From Chamaelirium japonicum (lineage: Eukaryota > Streptophyta > Magnoliopsida > Liliales > Melanthiaceae), in NCBI GenBank assembly GCA_947650365.1, contig OX393554.1:38156093-38220092 (forward strand): a stretch of DNA of 64,000 bases, written 5' to 3'. This document shows positions 60,301 through 64,000 of the stretch, piece by piece. The position numbers were made by a program, and so were the translations under genes. The notes under the pieces were generated by a model. That model saw nothing but the letters and a program-made list of their open reading frames with translations, searched no databases and was not told the DNA's origin. How positions within the stretch are numbered: the stretch's first letter is position 1; each line of letters starts with the position of its first letter.

Positions 60301-60399
60301 TATCAATTAGCTCTCAGGATTAGATCATACCGGTCTTTATTACTATTCATAGATATTAACTTTGGTTGCGCTGTTGGATCGGGCAAATCATTCCTGAAC
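42307..60399 (-). CDS. PAF1: PAF1 homologue, RNA polymerase II-associated factor (C-terminal 396 residues in 11 exons; 5' part outside)
   Basis: PAF1 is a core subunit of the nuclear Paf1 complex, which travels with RNA polymerase II and supports elongation and histone marks; plant mutants (VIP2/ELF7 in Arabidopsis) flower early. Exons, minus strand: 60331-60399, 53905-54012, 53633-53816, 53459-53538, 53244-53363, 48455-48566, 47305-47391, 47033-47101, 46803-46874, 46568-46729, 42307-42435. All have GT-AG borders and consistent phase across every junction. Diagnostic text: [167 protein letters not shown], and an acidic tail [11 protein letters not shown] then stop. The N-terminal low-complexity exons are not found up to 64000. 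Introns of 4.1, 4.7 and 6.3 kb hold transposons. No coding damage is seen. Confidence 0.93.
43320..43837 (+). pseudogene. Copia RNase H fragment in last PAF1 intron
   Basis: The plus-strand remnant reads TDSDFQVD, then (frameshifted) [59 protein letters not shown] and NNLANPFTK, the usual C-terminal end of Copia pol. Stops interrupt it. The polypurine/LTR junction follows at 43838 (GTAGAAGAT|TGTTGAGAATGG). It lies antisense to PAF1. Confidence 0.8.
43838..45900 (+). repeat. 3' LTR of the intronic Copia fragment, split by a MITE
   Basis: It starts TGTTGAGAATGG directly after the pol remnant and continues in non-coding DNA across the MITE at 44104-44706. The right boundary is not determined because the other LTR is missing, so 45900 is only a loose limit. 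Confidence 0.5.
44104..44706. mobile_element. hAT-like MITE, GCGCCTAGGCG-word type
   Basis: 603 bp with a perfect 8-bp target duplication CTTTCACG (44096-44103, 44707-44714). Its ends are CAAGGTTGTCAAGG and, in reverse complement, CAGTGTTGTCAAGG (12/14). Subterminal zones are dense in GGCGAGGCG/GCGCCTAGGCG words; the middle is A/T-rich. CA...TG termini and the 8-bp target fit hAT. It inserted into the Copia LTR within the last PAF1 intron. Confidence 0.9.
48284..48350. repeat. (GT)n microsatellite in a PAF1 intron
   Basis: About 67 bp of GT, with a GTATGC break near 48295. On the PAF1 transcript it reads (CA)n and starts about 104 nt after the donor of the 48455-48566 exon. Confidence 0.95.
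48567..50538. other. PAF1 intron DNA, left part of the 4.7-kb intron
   Basis: A/T-rich. 50050-50395 contains many GATAC/TATCG words, suggesting a worn word-type MITE, but no terminal repeat or target duplication was confirmed. No gene. Confidence 0.5.
50539..50949. mobile_element. Probable hAT-like MITE, CGAATCGATTCG-word type
   Basis: CATGGTTTGAAAGTTTAGG at the left end pairs with the reverse complement of the right end (CAAGGTTTGCGAATTTGGG). The flanks CAAAGTCT/CAACATCA match only 5/8, so the target duplication is weak. The interior has AATCAGAACCGGTTCG, GATCTAAATCGAG and CCGAATCGATTCG words around an A/T core. Confidence 0.55.
50950..53243. other. PAF1 intron DNA, right part of the 4.7-kb intron
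   Basis: 50990-51200 is a GGTGGC/GGCAGT low-complexity block. 51700-52005 and 52180-52460 are diverged direct copies of one sequence (GGAGGATCTTGGCATGACMTTT, TTGTGGTGGATTTTRTCTAG, CCTAGATGRATG). 52723-52800 is a 39-bp tandem pair (ATTGGGGACAAAATACAAAT...). No coding sequence. Confidence 0.6.
54013..54204. other. PAF1 intron DNA, start of the 6.3-kb intron
   Basis: Directly follows (on the transcript, precedes) the exon at 53905-54012. A/T-rich, nothing recognised. Confidence 0.5.
54205..54459. mobile_element. MITE, CCCCCT/AGGGGG type, intact copy
   Basis: The AGGGTAACACACACTTTGCC end is inverted as GGTAAAGTGTAATTTACCCT. AACACTTAACCCCCT pairs with AGGGGGTTTAAGTGTT. It is 255 bp. The flanks are TA repeats (TATATATA / ATATATAA), so an 8-bp duplication is likely but ambiguous. 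It is a relative of 39475-40073. Confidence 0.8.
54470..58312. other. PAF1 intron DNA, mostly unassigned
   Basis: 55240-55340 matches 41487-41600 (CAAGTAGAGAGACCAACCTT, CTCATGCGACCAGG). 55980-57560 has transposon-like low-density text without a domain I can name. No exon with PAF1-like sequence was seen. Confidence 0.45.
58313..58663. mobile_element. hAT-like MITE, GAATAATTCG-word type
   Basis: 351 bp with a perfect 8-bp target duplication TCGTCTCC (58305-58312, 58664-58671). The terminal repeat CATAGTAACAA is inverted as TTGTTACTATG. The interior is built of GGAATAATTCGG, AAATAATTCGAG and GAATTATTCACG words. CA...TG ends fit hAT. It lies in the 6.3-kb PAF1 intron. Confidence 0.87.
58672..60330. 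other. PAF1 intron DNA, right end of the 6.3-kb intron
   Basis: No repeat with definable ends and no coding sequence recognised. It adjoins the exon at 60331-60399. Confidence 0.5.
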
Positions 60400-61744
60400 C
60401 TGTAGTGAGAAAAAAAAGATAAGAACACCACAAATAATACAATTTTGAAAGAAATTCAGTAATACATAGTAGAAAACACTATACTGCAACAAATAGTGTC
60501 AATCCAGACAGTTAATACATTTACTCAGTACAAAGTCAGGTAAAACAAATTTCATGAGGAACACTGAAACAAGTGCATGTGTTAAGATGTCTGGTTGATG
60601 GTAGGGATATTGTTACTCCCTTAATCCGTGTCTAGGAAGTTAATGTGACATTTTGTGGTAGTCCGATCTCCAACCCATGTAAAGACAACTTCAAGGACAT
60701 CCCCTCTACTTCTTGTATACTACAGAGATCATTTTCTTACTATGTCTCATCTCATAAAGCCTCCTCATGTGAAGCTATCTGAGAGCATAGACTACACAAC
60801 AGCTAATGATAGTGCAACAAGAAACAATAACCAAGACAATGTGCATGGTGATCGCTAACTTAAAGCACACGCACAGAGTTGTCAGATCATAAGCTTTACG
60901 GTGTCAGTAAAAGTAGGGTATTTTTACTCTTTTACTTGTGGCTTTTGGTTATGATTGGGATTAGTAGTTTTAATGAATATGTCTGAAGGAAATCCAGTTT
61001 CATAGACTACTAAACAACATCACAATTTATTGATTAAGAACAAAGTAGGTAGTTCTATACTAATATAGGCATGTATTCAAATGGCTCGTTCCATGTACAC
61101 TCTTCATACTATAAATGATTTATAAACTTATGATGAATGATTCCAATGCATCACTACTCCTCCCTCTTTTCTTTTCTTTCTTTTTTTTTTTTTGTTGCAA
61201 GACTGTTGGAATTAAAGTACCATAACATACAAGATTAGGTTCAACTTCCGAGCCATGTGACATACCGAACAATATTTAAAATTTGACTTTATCTATAAAT
61301 TGGGCTTTGGAAAGAGGTCTTCAGAAAAACATTAGTTTTTGTTTATGACGAAATAATGTTCAGTCACTAATAAGGAAAAGTCCCATGAGTATCAGATTTC
61401 TATGCTATCAAAGCTTCATTCTTTATACCGGTTTCTCCTGTGGTAATTGCTTCATGACTTTAATTTTACATAAATCTAAGTAACAGAACACCTCAAGTTC
61501 AAAAAATCGATTTCAACCAAAATCTTCAACACAATAATATTAGATACTAAGCACCAAGTCAAATAATCTCCACTGTTGGGAATTCTCAAATTAGTCCAAT
61601 TAACCATAGGACTTTTCTTTGGGTTATGGAAAAAGATAGAGTTGCTTATTTTGATGATTTTATGAATATTATAACATTAAAAAAAAGAAAATTTAGATTG
61701 CCTTTTAGTTTTCATGATGCATGCATGTCCTTTTAGATATATAT
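60400..61744. other. Upstream PAF1 intron or flank, unassigned
   Basis: The acceptor CACTACAG sits directly upstream (minus strand) of the 60399 exon edge, so this is intron. I looked for the preceding PAF1 exon (a PTTFVCK-like end) on the minus strand and did not find it. Confidence 0.5.
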
Positions 61745-62115
61745 TATCCACAACCAGCACATTTTGTCCCATCTATCTGGGGTCTGCTTTATGAATCATT
61801 CTTCGTCATTCATTCATGTTATGAGCTATCTCATGTGTCAATGGGCGCTTTTCCACTTCTTTTCGAACAACTTCGATCAATGTTATTTTAGATCATTTCC
61901 CCCCTCCTAGGCCCTTCCATGGTAACCTGAAACCCTATCCTTATGTGGACCACCTCTGCTCTACATCGTACATGCCCATATCATCTTAATGTCCTCAATT
62001 AGTGTAACACCACTACACCAGGACTTTCTCTAATGTACTCATTCCCCACTCTATCCCTCCTAGCGTTTCCACACATCAACATTCTCATATCTATTCTGCT
62101 CATTTTTTAGCTCTC
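61745..62115 (-). mobile_element. Plant L1-type LINE 3'-end remnant
   Basis: The minus strand gives broken peptides SRIDMRMLMCGNARRDRVG and NEYIRESPGV, a YGHVRC block, and then TTCATAAAGCAGACCCCAGA. This is the usual order at the C-terminal end of plant L1-like RT proteins (RMLRWMCG, RDRIRNE, RWFGHV) followed by the tail phrase. Frameshifts and stops are present. Confidence 0.6.
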
Positions 62116-62259
62116 CTTAATTATGGGTCAATATTCTAAATTTAGTAACATTAACTATAGAAAGTAATGAGAAGATTTGACTTTGAAGGTTGAACTAAAA
62201 AAATTACATGTTGCACGTATTGGATGGAGTAAAGTCTTCTCTTATCTTTCATCAATACA

Positions 62260-62875
62260 TATCCAATATTGTTTCTTTATTTTCGTGTCCATCTTTGTGG
62301 GCGCATCTTTGATTACAAGTTTGGAACCTATCCATTGCTTCATACATACAACCCCATCACATGTTTTTCATCATAATCCAAGGGCCTAAGCACTCGTACC
62401 ATAGGCTCGATACAAACCACAATCTTCTCAATCTCATCCCAAACCTCCTTCACAACCACAATATTCTCCATTGTTTTGCAATTTTCTTTAAATGCATATT
62501 TGAATTGGCACCATGCATCTGAAGTGAACACATTTCTTAAAGCATCGTCTTGAGTGAGTATGCTCTCCCAATCACATTTCTTAAGGTGATTGTTGAACAC
62601 AAAAACTATTGGCCCCCCGTGTACTCTCTTATCAAGCTAACCACCTAATTGTGGTCATACATGGGCATGGTCACCGTCCTAGCTTGTTGGACATGATTTA
62701 TTTTTCCAATGTCCTAACAAATCAAATTGATGCAACGTGTGATACAAACAATCAGAAAAAGTGTCTTCTTTTTCTTCTCTAATATCTTTCCGACTTTCTT
62801 GAAATTTGCACCATTGTTCGTCACTATTTGGACAATATTACTTCTAATATATGTGGCGAGGCTTTTTGGTATGTC
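62260..62875 (-). pseudogene. hAT transposase pseudogene (DUF659/hAT-C-like region)
   Basis: The minus strand from about 62875: IVQIVTNNGANFKKVGKILE, then a C-x-x-x-C-I-N-L-like block, DIGKINHVQQARTVT, and REYTGG. In shifted frames: NVFTSDAWCQFKYAFKENC, VWDEIEKIVVCIEPMVRVLR, DYDEKHVMG and MYEAMDRF. This is the order of the DUF659 and middle catalytic region of plant hAT-like transposases. Several frameshifts and stops are present; N-terminal zinc finger, C-terminal dimerisation domain and ends were not seen. It lies in or upstream of the PAF1 5' region. Confidence 0.75.
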
Positions 62876-64000
62876 ATCGTCCCCAACACGGTAACACCCA
62901 CGTTCTATTTCACGAACCAGATTCTCTCCCAGCTAAGCATTTTAGCCAGGAAAAATAAATAGCTTATATCTTAGATCCTACTTAAGGAGCAAGCAAGGGG
63001 TCTAAGGGAAAACCATAGGGTCGACCTTGCTTGGTTATAAAAGGGGGGTGTGGCCACCTTGTGGAATAATGTCGCAATCCATAAAACAGAGGGAGAGGAG
63101 AAACGAGAGGAAAAGAGAGACAGGGGAAGGCATTACTGGAGGAAAAGTCCCACCTCATCTGCTTGGAAGTTTACTAGTGGAAAATCAATAGTGAGGCCTT
63201 TTGGTATCTCATCATCCCCATTACCTATCTTCTGCTTCATCAACGTGCTTCATCAACTATAGGTGCAGAAACCAACATAGTTACGCGCAAAAAGCTGAGA
63301 AACGAAAGTGGCATCCTGGTCGATGTGTCTTTTATGTTGATAGAGTGCAATGCAATACACATACCATGCCAAAGCCTAAACGATACGAGCAGGACACACG
63401 CTGCACAAACATGATGCTCACTTCATCCGTAAAAAGTGGACAACAAAATTGTCACTACTTGCACCAATAGAAAGATTGGGTTATTTTTTAAGTTTATAAG
63501 GGCAAGCTTGGATGATTCTAGGTCTATGGTCCACTTTCGGATGGAATATTGAGATTTGATAGTAACACATGAAAACGTGTTTGTCTGGACTTCTGAGTTG
63601 TATACATCTATCCAGCCCATAAATGTAAGGACCATAGGCTTTCATCAGTTGTAACATGCCATAAGTGAACAATGTACGCCTTAGGACCTAGTTATTTTGC
63701 TGACGTAGAGGTGGGAGCTCAATCTATATTTTTTAAAGATTTGCATGCATAAATTATGTGCCTTATTTCTATCTAAATCCTTTTTCCCACCTTCTCTTTA
63801 TTCCCTGATATATTCTCTATTTTTCTTTTTCAATTGCATTTTATCAAAATAATCCAAGTTGTTTGCTGCTAAGGAGTTTCGTGATCCTTTTAGGCTTCCA
63901 TAATTCTAAAGCCTTTAAGGCTGAGATCTTGGATTCATGCGCCTTATATCTCGAGATCCAAAATTGCCGATGGATACAATAATGATGCTTTTATATATAC
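62876..64000. other. Unassigned right edge
   Basis: 63020-63110 has GGTTATAAAAGGGGGG followed by a GAGAGGAGAAACGAGAGG leader-like stretch, as in an LTR promoter, but no repeat partner is visible. PAF1 upstream exons could lie here only if highly diverged; none was recognised. Confidence 0.4.

Noticed and set aside
63020..63320. TATA box and leader-like DNA as the PAF1 promoter
   Set aside because: The TATA reads on the plus strand, opposite to PAF1, and no PAF1 N-terminal coding text follows on either strand.

Overview
The window is plant nuclear DNA. It has spliced genes with multi-kilobase introns, a plant-type PLS/E pentatricopeptide (PPR) gene, plant Ty1/Copia and L1-type retroelement remnants, TRIMs, hAT-like and PIF/Harbinger-like MITEs, and long (CT/GA)n microsatellites. 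A flowering plant is the best fit; the sequence alone does not tell me the lineage. There are no bacterial-style operons, no CRISPR array and no rRNA or tRNA gene that I can support.

Layout. 1-8.6 kb is decayed Copia DNA: a degenerate element with two LTRs (1-3.83 kb), then a reverse-transcriptase fragment split by a hAT-like MITE (4.9-6.0 kb), then a weak gag fragment. 10.7-21.7 kb holds gene 1 on the minus strand, a lysine-rich coiled-coil protein of unknown function; I infer a small first coding exon at 21.7 kb and a 10.3 kb repeat-filled intron. 22.3-24.7 kb is a MITE cluster with a Harbinger-type element, fold-back palindromes and a hAT-like MITE. 25.1-28.2 kb is a 5'-truncated L1-type LINE with a 27-bp target duplication and two later MITE insertions. 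28.5-28.8 kb is a complete 325-bp TRIM. 31.6-33.5 kb is a Copia pseudogene interrupted by a 661-bp solo LTR. 35.5-35.8 kb is a second, damaged TRIM. 36.9-39.4 kb is gene 2, an intronless 823-residue PPR gene on the minus strand. Nested MITEs begin about 85 bp upstream of its start codon.

42.3 kb to beyond the right edge is gene 3 on the minus strand, the plant homologue of PAF1, a subunit of the RNA polymerase II Paf1 complex. Eleven exons can be placed, with continuous reading phase; the N-terminal exons lie outside the window or were not found. Its introns hold a Copia RNase H/LTR fragment, at least three hAT-like MITEs, a (GT)n microsatellite and other repeats. The right edge carries a dead hAT transposase and an L1 LINE tail.

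The three host genes show no functional link. The strongest structural theme is a set of short hAT-like elements with clear 8-bp target duplications. Several share the same terminal inverted repeat, yet each interior is built from a different short repeated word.
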